A stretch of 64,000 nucleotides of DNA from Clostridium_AQ sp900552125 (lineage in GTDB: Bacteria; Bacillota_I; Bacilli_A; Erysipelotrichales; Erysipelotrichaceae): assembly GCA_037892765.1 (NCBI GenBank), contig JBBKBW010000001.1; one strand, written 5' to 3'. Shown here in pieces: positions 17,330 to 24,468 of the stretch. How positions within the stretch are numbered: the stretch's first letter is position 1; every line of letters begins with the position of its first letter. The notes under the pieces were generated by a model. That model saw only the letters and a program-made list of their open reading frames with translations, made no database searches and was not told the DNA's origin. The position numbers and the translations under genes are program-made.

Positions 17330-18101
17330 CAATCACCTCCTCTACCAGTTTCTTATATGCTTCGGCAACACGTCCTTTGGGATCATGTTTATAAATACTT
17401 ACTCCCTCAGCACTCGTCTCTGCAGCTCTTATAGAAAACGGAATTGCAGTCTCAAAAATATGGATATATTCTCCATAATTAGCATGAAGTAATTCTATAA
17501 TCTCTTTTGAAAAATTTGTTCTGCGATCCACCATGGTAAGTAAGATTCCGTCAATTTGAAGTTTTCGATTTATCTGCTTCCTGACTTTATATATTGTCTG
17601 CATCAACTGTTCGAGACCTTTAACCGGAAGATAATGTGCCATAACCGGGATGATAATCGAATCAGCTGCTGCAAGCGCATTTACAGTGAGCATTCCTAAC
17701 GATGGCATATTATCAATCAGGATGTAATCATATTCCGGCGAAATTAACTTGATAAACTGTTTTAACACATATTCTCTGCTCATAACATTTACCAGGCTGA
17801 CTTCTACCCCAGAAAGTTCAATATTTGCCGGAAGAATGTCCAATCCCTCTTCATGGTGAAGAATTCCATAACTTTCTGGTAATTCAAGACCGTTCATCTC
17901 ACAATGAAGAATTGTTGCTACAGTTATTTCCAATTCATCTGGATTCTGATAACCAAGACTCTCTGTTAAGCTTCCTTGTGGATCGAAATCTATTGCCAGA
18001 ACTTTATATCCTTTTTTAACGAGTCCAATTCCTAAATTCACACACGAAGTTGACTTTGCGACACCGCCTTTTTGATTGACTATTGCTATAACTTTTGCCA
18101 T
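17307..18101 (-). CDS. parA: ParA-type partition ATPase of the element
   Basis: The 264-residue ATPase has the deviant Walker A motif NQKGGVAKSTS at residues 8-18 (a Lys in the GG position and a Ser where Thr is more common). It also has a KVLAIDFDPQGSLT switch region and YDYILIDNMPSLG as Walker B. It forms the motor of DNA segregation with the ParB protein encoded after it. Good spacing to the upstream gene (2 bp) shows it is the second gene of the operon that starts at the element's end. Confidence 0.92.
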   Translation of the reverse strand: MAKVIAIVNQKGGVAKSTSCVNLGIGLVKKGYKVLAIDFDPQGSLTESLGYQNPDELEITVATILHCEMNGLELPESYGILHHEEGLDILPANIELSGVEVSLVNVMSREYVLKQFIKLISPEYDYILIDNMPSLGMLTVNALAAADSIIIPVMAHYLPVKGLEQLMQTIYKVRKQINRKLQIDGILLTMVDRRTNFSKEIIELLHANYGEYIHIFETAIPFSIRAAETSAEGVSIYKHDPKGRVAEAYKKLVEEVIDDGSERE

Positions 18102-18103
18102 CT

Positions 18104-18850
18104 CTATTTCCTCCCAATTCGTAATGTATGTTTTGAAACTGCTTTTTCTGTCTTTTCCTGCTTCTCAGCCTGCAATGTTAAATCATGTGTCTTTATCAAC
18201 AATGCCTCAAATCGTTCTTTTTCTTCTTTCTGTTCGTGTACTGTCATATTTGTTTCCACATTTGTTTTTTGTGAAACACTCAACTTATTTCTAATATTAT
18301 ATGTGTTATATCTTCTTCTGATGCAATTCGCCTCTACACCAGACAGCGTAACCAGCTCTGACCAGGAAGATACTTTACACCTTCTTGCGATTGTTCCCCA
18401 TGATGGCGTTTCTGGATTTCTACAAGCATCATATATTTTTGATGTTGCCGGTTGTATTCGTTCAAATTCATTTCTAAATAATTCCAGAAAATCATATTGA
18501 TCATCAACACATTTTGTTCCATGACGTCCAATCCTTACATATTCGATTTCTCCATAATAATCGTTCAGAAACTCTTTTGCTGTTTTTCCAAAAAGCTTTT
18601 CAAAGACCATATGACTTGGCAATTCCTTATGACTGTCACACTCTTTTATTTTCGGCGGGACTCCACCATGCGATTCTGTCCATTCATCCAGTGCTTCATA
18701 TACACTGGCTACATCCCATCTATCCAATGGGGTGGAGGAATATTTTTTTAATGCCTGTATCACTTCCACAACTTCCTCCGTCTGTGGCAGACATTGTAGT
18801 AATTCAATTGCTTTGGGTATGGCTTTTCTTCTTGTCATAATTCTTGCCAT
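18104..18850 (-). CDS. Putative DNA-binding protein with homing-endonuclease-associated (HNR-like) repeats
   Basis: This 248-residue protein is the first gene inward from the element's end. Two stretches resemble the small helical repeats associated with HNH homing endonucleases. One is around ALDEWTESHGGVPPK (about residues 50-85), with a Gly-x-V/x-P turn. The other is around NPETPSWGTIARRC (about 140-170). No HNH nuclease domain is present, so a DNA-binding regulator is more likely than an enzyme. The C-terminus is a charged helix. It starts 11 bases after GGAGG and lies in an operon with parA and parB. Family assignment is by eye only. Confidence 0.5.
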   Translation of the reverse strand: MARIMTRRKAIPKAIELLQCLPQTEEVVEVIQALKKYSSTPLDRWDVASVYEALDEWTESHGGVPPKIKECDSHKELPSHMVFEKLFGKTAKEFLNDYYGEIEYVRIGRHGTKCVDDQYDFLELFRNEFERIQPATSKIYDACRNPETPSWGTIARRCKVSSWSELVTLSGVEANCIRRRYNTYNIRNKLSVSQKTNVETNMTVHEQKEEKERFEALLIKTHDLTLQAEKQEKTEKAVSKHTLRIGRK

Positions 18851-18865
18851 AAAAAAACCTCCTTT

Positions 18866-18893
18866 GAATGCTCATCATCTCATTCAAGAAGGT
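18866..18893 (-). promoter_or_regulatory. Leader hairpin before the first ICE gene
   Basis: TTGAATG and CATTCAA pair around a 10-base loop just upstream of the AGGAGG ribosome site of the 18,850 gene. It may modulate translation or mRNA stability of the partition operon. Confidence 0.4.
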
Positions 18894-18902
18894 TTCTATC
18901 AG

Positions 18903-18921
18903 AAACAATTCCGAATTGTTT
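18903..18921. promoter_or_regulatory. Operator-like palindrome in the ICE end promoter
   Basis: AAACAATTC and GAATTGTTT form a perfect 9-bp inverted repeat around a single C. On the minus strand it falls between a TTGAAA and a TGATAG that could be the -35 and -10 of the partition operon. This is the usual position for a repressor site. The first gene's own product, a likely DNA-binding protein, is a candidate regulator. Confidence 0.5.
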
Positions 18922-19039
18922 TCAATATCTTATCTACACTGCTATTTCAACATAAGATATCGAAATGTTTATCTGACAGCACTGATTTTTAATCTAATGC
19001 CTTTATCAGAAATCCCTTATTTTAAGGCTATTCCGGTCG

Positions 19040-19073
19040 TTTCCTTTATCTTACTCTATTGGAACTGCATAAG
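19040..19073. other. ICE/chromosome junction inside sigF (attachment site)
   Basis: Reading sigF leftward, the coding sequence agrees with sporulation sigma factors up to F-S-T-Y-A-V-P-I and then leaves the family at once, meeting a TAA two codons later. To the left begins GC-richer DNA with ICE genes, so the element end lies at about 19,056-19,066, within or next to ATTGGAAC (19,058-19,065). The same 16-bp stretch with two differences occurs in sigG at 59,331-59,346. The core repeat cannot be fixed without the other end. Confidence 0.75.
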
Positions 19074-19296
19074 TAGAGAATTTTACTTCATAACTAGTAT
19101 CAAAATTATTCAATGCTTTCATTAATCCAACACAGCCAATCTGAAACAAATCTTCCTTACTAGCTCTTTGTCTGCCAAAACGATGTACAATAGAATATAC
19201 TAATGGACTATTCTGTTTCACAAAAATACTTTTGGCTTCTTCATCACCTAATCGAATTCGATCGATCAACTCTTCATTGTTTAGTGTCTTTTCCAT
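19051..19296 (-). pseudogene. sigF: Sporulation sigma factor F, truncated by the ICE
   Basis: Only 81 codons remain of a gene that is normally about 250 codons. What is left covers sigma region 2.1-2.2 (DLFQIGCVGLMKALNNF, then the FSTYAVP segment). Regions 2.3, 2.4, 3 and 4, which recognise promoters, are missing. SigF is the first forespore-specific sigma factor, so this copy cannot direct transcription. It lies directly after spoIIAB with a 23-bp overlap, as in Bacillus. The missing 3' part is expected at the other end of the element, left of the window, so precise excision would restore the gene. Confidence 0.9.
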
Positions 19297-19711
19297 GTCG
19301 GATTCTCTTTCGAATGGTTACCACTGTTCCCATTCCCTGCTGAGAATCAATATGAAATTCATCCGCAAAGGTCTGCATAATGGTCATTCCCATACCACTT
19401 CTTTCCATATGCTGTTTACTCGTATACATTGGCTGAAGTGCCTGCGCCAAATCATCAATACCACACCCGCTATCACTAATACTCATATATATTGTTTCTT
19501 CATCATAAGAAATACATAATACGATTGTTTCATCTTCTCTACTTTCATAACCATGAATCATTGCATTGACAATAGCTTCTGCTAACATTGTTTTTATTTC
19601 CATAATAGATTCCATATCTAGGTTCAAAGGCATTAAAAATGCTACTGCACTTGTACGGGCAAACGCTTCATTTTCTAAACGGCTTTTAAATTCCAGCTTC
19701 ATCGTATTCAT
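19274..19711 (-). CDS. spoIIAB: Anti-sigma F factor and serine kinase SpoIIAB
   Basis: The 145-residue protein is a GHKL-fold kinase with the N-box EAIVNAMIHGYE near residue 45, a DSGCGIDD G1-box near 80 and SGMGMTIM near 105. It holds SigF inactive and phosphorylates the anti-anti-sigma factor SpoIIAA. All kinase motifs look intact although its target sigma factor is truncated. It overlaps spoIIAA by 4 bp (ATGA). Confidence 0.93.
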   Translation of the reverse strand: MNTMKLEFKSRLENEAFARTSAVAFLMPLNLDMESIMEIKTMLAEAIVNAMIHGYESREDETIVLCISYDEETIYMSISDSGCGIDDLAQALQPMYTSKQHMERSGMGMTIMQTFADEFHIDSQQGMGTVVTIRKRIRHGKDTKQ

Positions 19712-20025
19712 AGTTTTACCTCATTTCTTTCATGCTTTATGATTTGAAAGATACCCGACATATTAAATAATGTCTGATTTGCCTTTGATAGATTGCATAA
19801 AAACAATTCTGCCTGCATCTTTGAAAGCTGTTTATATCTAGCCAATACAAATCCGATACCCGTACTATCTACAAAAGTGACTTCTTCAAAATCTAGTTTA
19901 ACGACCTTTGGCCGATATGTTTCAATTAATTCTATACAAATCTGTTTTAAGTTGCATACTGTAAGATTATCTAAATCTCCATAGAAATAAAAATACAGTA
20001 CACCGTCAATATATTGATGTTTCAT
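19708..20025 (-). CDS. spoIIAA: Anti-sigma F factor antagonist SpoIIAA
   Basis: This 105-residue STAS-domain protein has the phosphorylatable serine in the conserved segment FVDSTGIGFVLARYKQL (about residues 53-70). When dephosphorylated by SpoIIE it frees SigF from SpoIIAB. The start at 20,025 is chosen because GGAGGG lies 9 bases before it; a longer frame to 20,055 has no such signal. It is the first gene of the spoIIA operon and follows two Spo0A-type boxes. Confidence 0.93.
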   Translation of the reverse strand: MKHQYIDGVLYFYFYGDLDNLTVCNLKQICIELIETYRPKVVKLDFEEVTFVDSTGIGFVLARYKQLSKMQAELFLCNLSKANQTLFNMSGIFQIIKHERNEVKL

Positions 20026-20078
20026 ATCTATATCCCTCCGCCCACATAGTATCATGTTTTATTTTGATTTTGGGGATA

Positions 20079-20105
20079 TTCGACAAAGTCTCCTTTTGTT
20101 CGACA
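20079..20105 (-). promoter_or_regulatory. Two Spo0A boxes upstream of spoIIAA
   Basis: TGTCGAA occurs twice on the minus strand, at 20,079-20,085 and 20,099-20,105, 20 bp apart. This is the core of the Spo0A box, and in Bacillus the spoIIA operon is activated by Spo0A with SigH. An AGGAATGA at about 20,119-20,126 could be a SigH -35 region. The regulatory input to the broken operon therefore looks intact. Confidence 0.7.
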
Positions 20106-20118
20106 AAAAAAGAAAGAG

Positions 20119-20280
20119 TCATTCCTCTTTCTCATATATCTGTTCATCTAAATCCTGACTATATTCTTCCATATATCCTGCATAATCATCCGCATCACCG
20201 CTTACTTTGCACATAGCATACAAAATCATTAATACAAAGAAGATAAATCCTATACCGATAATCCATAGAATAACTGACAT
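20119..20280 (-). CDS. Small membrane protein (53 aa) between dacF and spoIIAA
   Basis: This short gene starts with ATG 8 bases after GAGGG. It encodes one hydrophobic span (residues 2-24, SVILWIIGIGFIFFVLMILY) followed by an acidic tail rich in Asp, Glu and Tyr. I do not recognise the family. Its end overlaps the likely promoter region of spoIIA. The form suggests a single-pass membrane peptide, perhaps made with DacF. Confidence 0.6.
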   Translation of the reverse strand: MSVILWIIGIGFIFFVLMILYAMCKVSGDADDYAGYMEEYSQDLDEQIYEKEE

Positions 20281-20357
20281 AAAAATCCCTCTTTTCTTTT
20301 GTTAGTGTATGCTTATTTTATGCTACGATACATAATTTTTATGCCAGAATCTGTATT

Positions 20358-21524
20358 TTAACCAAAAGTATCAGCTATAGCCTTTTTAAAGATATCTAAA
20401 AAGCTTAATAAAGCAACATCCTTATCAACTCCAATATCGACTTCCATTGTATATCCATCACTCATTGTAATTTTTACTGTACCGATTGCTTCTTTAGCGG
20501 TGTAAGGAGGTGATTTTTTACTGATCGTTAACTCTTTGTTTTTTTCTTTTGGTTCACTTCCCTTTTCAAACACATAAACTACATCTTCTAAGGTTATCAG
20601 ATTAACCTTTGATGGTTTTCCATTTTCTATTGTATACGTCTCAAGTTTTGTTCCTTTAGGATATAATAAGCCCTGATCATATTGGGAGAAGCCATAATCC
20701 AGCATTTGTTTTATTTCCGCATTACGCTGTTTACTATTTGGTTCTTTCATCACAACAGCAATCAGACGTAGATCTTTTTTCTTTGCGGTTACACTTACAC
20801 AAGACAAAGCTTCTGTTGTATATCCTGTCTTTAATCCATCTACTCCTTCATACTGTTTTAATAGTTTATTCGTATTTACAAGCCAGAATTTATTATCTGT
20901 ATCTTCACGAATGTATGCATCATAAGTAGATGTAATTGACAGTAAATCATCTTTCCCTTCTCTAATTAAAGCCTGTGATATGATTGCCATATCTTTTGCA
21001 GAAGAATAATGTTCTGCATCATGCAGTCCTGTCGCATTGACAAAATGCGTATTTTCCAGCTTCAATTCTTTTGCTTTTTCATTCATCATAGAAACAAAAT
21101 GATCATTGCTACCTGCAAGTTTTTCTCCCATCGCAACCATGGCATCATTAGCACTCGCAATACAGATTGCTTTTATCATATCGCTTACACTCATGGTTTC
21201 TCCAGGTTCTAGATAAACCTGACTTCCTCCCATACTTGCCGCATATTCACTTGTACTGACCATATCATCCATGGAAAGCCGATTATTATGAAGAGCTTCA
21301 TAAATCAGCAATAACCCCATCATCTTAGTCATGCTGGCAGGATATAGCTTCTCCTTCTCTTTTTTCGCATAAATCACTTTTCCTGTTGTATACTCCATTA
21401 AATAAGCCGCTTCTGCATTAGGAGCAAGATCCATAGTGGAATTATTCTCTTTTTCTTCTGCTAATATTGTACTAGGAAGAAATCCTATGCATAGCGTAAG
21501 TAACAGCATTAATATTTTTTTCAT
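20358..21524 (-). CDS. dacF: D-alanyl-D-alanine carboxypeptidase (DacF-like)
   Basis: The protein of 388 residues has a signal peptide ending near ILAEE and the serine peptidase motifs SxxK (SMTKMMG), SxN (SANDAM) and KTG (LKTGYTT). A PBP5-like beta-rich C-domain and an amphipathic end that anchors it to the membrane follow. It trims the terminal D-Ala of peptidoglycan stem peptides. In Bacillus dacF directly precedes spoIIA and acts in the forespore; the same order here supports the name. The start at 21,524 leaves better spacing to GAGGTAG than the ATG two codons earlier. Confidence 0.9.
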   Translation of the reverse strand: MKKILMLLLTLCIGFLPSTILAEEKENNSTMDLAPNAEAAYLMEYTTGKVIYAKKEKEKLYPASMTKMMGLLLIYEALHNNRLSMDDMVSTSEYAASMGGSQVYLEPGETMSVSDMIKAICIASANDAMVAMGEKLAGSNDHFVSMMNEKAKELKLENTHFVNATGLHDAEHYSSAKDMAIISQALIREGKDDLLSITSTYDAYIREDTDNKFWLVNTNKLLKQYEGVDGLKTGYTTEALSCVSVTAKKKDLRLIAVVMKEPNSKQRNAEIKQMLDYGFSQYDQGLLYPKGTKLETYTIENGKPSKVNLITLEDVVYVFEKGSEPKEKNKELTISKKSPPYTAKEAIGTVKITMSDGYTMEVDIGVDKDVALLSFLDIFKKAIADTFG

Positions 21525-21641
21525 CAGCATCTACCTCACTAAAGTATATGGAAATAGTATGGTCATATGTCTAAAATACAAAAATTTTGAATTCTCTAAT
21601 TGTATATAAGCATTATTTATAGATATATAATATTAAATGAA

Positions 21642-21670
21642 TTGTTTGTATATCTGTTTTATGTTAGTAT
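21642..21670 (+). promoter_or_regulatory. SigA-type promoter of the sulfite/nitrite reductase gene
   Basis: TTGTTT and TAGTAT are spaced by 17 bp and end 30 bp before the ATG. The match to TTGACA/TATAAT is moderate. Confidence 0.5.
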
Positions 21671-21700
21671 GTTATATGCGAAATTATAAAGGAGAGGCTT

Positions 21701-23239
21701 ATGAATCAGGAATTAAAAAATGAATTACGCGCGGAAATCAATGATTTCCGTACACAAACACAGCGTTTCTTAGACAAAGAATTAAATGTGAAGGAATTTA
21801 AGGGCTATTCAGGAAGTTTTGGAAGCTATGCACAGCGTGGTGCCAGCAGCTTTATGCTAAGACTTCGTATGAATCAAGGTATTATAACAAAGGAAAAATT
21901 AAAATTTGTATGTGATACCGTTCGTAAGCATAATATATCGAGAGTACATATTACTACATGTCAAACAATTCAGCTTCATGATTTAAGTGGCATGCAGGTT
22001 CCTGTTATCATGGAAGAAGCATTAGATCATGATATCGTATGTCGTGGCGGAGGCGGTGATTTCCCTCGTAATGTCATGTGCTCACCATTAAGCGGTACTG
22101 ATCCAAAAGAACCATTTGATATCATGCCTTATGCAAAGCTTACAGGAGAATATCTGTTATCTATCGTCAATAAATATACCCTACCTCGTAAATTAAAAGT
22201 AGCTTTCAATAGCTCTATTAAAAACGAAACACATGCGACATTTCGTGATTTAGGATTTATTGCTAATGATGACCATACTTTTCAAGTATATTGTGCAGGC
22301 GGATTAGGAAATAATCCTCGCATGGGTGTATGTGTTGGAGATCATGTTGATCCAAGTAAGATCTTGTATTATGTATCAACAATGATCTTAATGTTTATGG
22401 AATTTGGAAATTATGAAAATCGTGCTAAGGCCAGAACACGTTATATGCAGGAAACATTAGGTGAAGATTTTATAAAAGTTTTCCAAACTAGATTAGAGCG
22501 TGCATTAGCAGGTCAAAATTTAGATATTGAAGTAAACGAAACTACTATATCAAAGGTAGGAAAACCATCAGATCTTACACATCGTCGTTTGATCAAGCAG
22601 AAACAGGAAGGGTTATTTTCAGTTTATTACCATCCTCTTGGAGGCAGTATATCCCCATTGAAGTTAGAAGAGCTGTATCATTGTATTGAACCTATGGAAG
22701 ATGTAGAAATACGATTAACTCCTCAACAAGGAATGTATATTATAAACTGCAACGAAGAAGAGGCAAAACAAATTCTTTCTATTACAGAAGATGGTGCTAG
22801 AAACCGTTTTGAAGAAAGTACCGCATGTATTGGCTCAACAACATGTCAAGTAGGTTTACGTGATTCTCAAGGCGTATTAAAAGAAGCAATTCATTATATG
22901 CGAAAGAAAAACTATAAAGATTATTCCCTGCCTAAAATATTCATATCCGGCTGTCCTAGTTCGTGTGGTACGAATCAGATTGGTCAGATAGGATTTCAGG
23001 GCACTGTAAAAGTAATTGATAAAAAACCATATCCGGCTTTTCATCTATCACTATCAGGCTGCGATACGCTTTATCAGGAACGTTTCGGAGATGTAAAAGG
23101 ATGTATCTTAGAAGAAGATCTATGCTTATTCTTATCTGCTATTGCACAGGCAGTAGAAAATCATGATACAGATTATGAAAACTGGTTAACAAATTATCCA
23201 GATGAATTAAAAAATATTTTATCAATCTATCTGAAGTAA
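21701..23239 (+). CDS. Siroheme/[4Fe-4S] sulfite or nitrite reductase
   Basis: This 512-residue protein has the two-fold repeat of the ferredoxin-dependent nitrite/sulfite reductase family. The cysteines that hold the [4Fe-4S]-siroheme centre are seen at CIGSTTC (residues about 388-394) and GCPSSCG (about 427-433). Basic residues of the substrate pocket include the R-G-G-G-G stretch near residue 127. It reduces sulfite to sulfide or nitrite to ammonia with six electrons. The gene stands alone with its own promoter and terminator, with no cysJ, asrAB or nirD partner nearby, so the electron donor (likely ferredoxin) and the true substrate are not fixed. Confidence 0.85.
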   Translation: MNQELKNELRAEINDFRTQTQRFLDKELNVKEFKGYSGSFGSYAQRGASSFMLRLRMNQGIITKEKLKFVCDTVRKHNISRVHITTCQTIQLHDLSGMQVPVIMEEALDHDIVCRGGGGDFPRNVMCSPLSGTDPKEPFDIMPYAKLTGEYLLSIVNKYTLPRKLKVAFNSSIKNETHATFRDLGFIANDDHTFQVYCAGGLGNNPRMGVCVGDHVDPSKILYYVSTMILMFMEFGNYENRAKARTRYMQETLGEDFIKVFQTRLERALAGQNLDIEVNETTISKVGKPSDLTHRRLIKQKQEGLFSVYYHPLGGSISPLKLEELYHCIEPMEDVEIRLTPQQGMYIINCNEEEAKQILSITEDGARNRFEESTACIGSTTCQVGLRDSQGVLKEAIHYMRKKNYKDYSLPKIFISGCPSSCGTNQIGQIGFQGTVKVIDKKPYPAFHLSLSGCDTLYQERFGDVKGCILEEDLCLFLSAIAQAVENHDTDYENWLTNYPDELKNILSIYLK

Positions 23240-23280
23240 AAGAAAAACCAATGTGTAAATAAATGCACATTGGTTTTTCT
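23240..23280. terminator. Bidirectional terminator
   Basis: AGAAAAACCAATGTG and its perfect reverse complement form a 15-bp stem with a 10-base loop, giving T-runs on both strands. It serves the reductase gene from the left and the SGNH hydrolase gene from the right. Confidence 0.9.
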
Positions 23281-23834
23281 TATAAACCAGCTGAATCAGC
23301 CATATATTTCAGCCATTTAACATAAAAGGAATAAGAAGGATAATGACCATCATATTCAAACATATCCTCTGTCCGATTCACTAATTTAGAATTATCAATA
23401 AAATTAATATGCATTTCTCTACACATATATTTTAATGCTGAATTGAATTGATCTAATTTATGAAATCCTCCATAATAATCCATGATATCTTTTCTAGATG
23501 GTAAAATAGAATTTACAAATATCTGAACTTCTGGAAGTTCAACTTGTAAATACGTAATTGCCTCTTTATAATAATTGATAAAAGAACTTACATTTCCCTC
23601 AAAATTAACAAGGTCTCTTTTTCCATACATCATAAAAACACAGGACGGCTCATAAGAAACCGTTAATAATAAATCACCAAAGATCTGGTATATATTTCTA
23701 TTTCTTCTTGCGACTACTTGATGTCTGCTTAGAAGATGATAATCTAAAATTGACTCTACTACTGAATCACCTAAAACAATCGTTTTCTTATATCGTTGCA
23801 TAATTGTTTTTGACATTTTACTATTTTTATACAT
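23280..23834 (-). CDS. SGNH/GDSL-type hydrolase, cytoplasmic
   Basis: The protein of 184 residues has the GDS motif with nucleophile Ser in VLGDSVVES (about residues 20-28) and a C-terminal D-x-H-like DGHYPS that can supply the catalytic Asp and His. A YGKRDLVNF block could give the Asn/Gly oxyanion residues. SGNH enzymes are esterases or acetyl hydrolases of sugars and lipids. There is no signal peptide, so the substrate is inside the cell. It stands alone. The ATG at 23,834 is preferred because AGGG lies 9 bases upstream. Confidence 0.65.
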   Translation of the reverse strand: MYKNSKMSKTIMQRYKKTIVLGDSVVESILDYHLLSRHQVVARRNRNIYQIFGDLLLTVSYEPSCVFMMYGKRDLVNFEGNVSSFINYYKEAITYLQVELPEVQIFVNSILPSRKDIMDYYGGFHKLDQFNSALKYMCREMHINFIDNSKLVNRTEDMFEYDGHYPSYSFYVKWLKYMADSAGL

Positions 23835-23931
23835 TTCCACAATCCCTATACTTCTTCATGCCCATATAACGCTTTTATGTATTTTCATATATCTTTGCGT
23901 TATATTTTTTATTTATATAAAAGACAACTGA

Positions 23932-24468
23932 TTATTCCACAGTTGCCTTTTTGTATATATTTTCTTCTGTAATTACAATATCCATTGCGATATCGTAAGC
24001 GTGTAGCTGTAAGATGTCTTTCTGACATTCAAATGCCACACCTATTTTTAGTCCTCTTGTCAAAGCTAAATATCGATCATAGTAACCTTTTCCATGTCCC
24101 ATACGATTACATCTTTCATCAAAGGCAACCATAGGAACTAAAAACACATCTATATCTTTACCATCAATTATCTCTGCATTTACTGGTTCTAAGATTCCAT
24201 AATGACTTTGTTGATATTTCGTATATTGATCCACAATATGAAATGTCATATCTGTCTTAGTACAAACAGGAAGGCATAGCTGCACTTCTTTAAGTGAGAG
24301 ATAACCTAAGTCTGCTTCACTATCAATAGCGTTATAAGCTGCTACATTTCCATGGAGATAAGGCTGTATTTTTTCACAGATTTTCTTGCTTTTCTCTTCT
24401 ATTTCTTCTCTAGAGAGTGCATTTCTTCTAGCTAAGACAAGTTTTCTGATATTATCCAATAGAATCAC
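23932..24468 (-). CDS. 5-formyltetrahydrofolate cyclo-ligase
   Basis: This 178-residue protein has the family signature MVAFDERCNRMGHGKGYYDR (about residues 113-132), which binds ATP and the folate. It also has the N-terminal RKLVLARRNALS start. It converts 5-formyl-THF to 5,10-methenyl-THF using ATP, salvaging the storage form of folate. It overlaps the sufB stop region by 17 bp at its start and may be read through from the suf operon. Confidence 0.92.
   Translation of the reverse strand: MILLDNIRKLVLARRNALSREEIEEKSKKICEKIQPYLHGNVAAYNAIDSEADLGYLSLKEVQLCLPVCTKTDMTFHIVDQYTKYQQSHYGILEPVNAEIIDGKDIDVFLVPMVAFDERCNRMGHGKGYYDRYLALTRGLKIGVAFECQKDILQLHAYDIAMDIVITEENIYKKATVE

Noticed and set aside
1..19050. 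Antibiotic-resistance or toxin-antitoxin cargo in the ICE arm
   Set aside because: Every gene seen here fits transfer, replication or partition; cargo, if any, must lie left of the window.
19051..19296. A natural short anti-sigma or regulatory form of SigF
   Set aside because: The break is abrupt at a motif conserved in sigG, and the DNA beyond changes composition and carries ICE genes, so insertion is the simpler reading.
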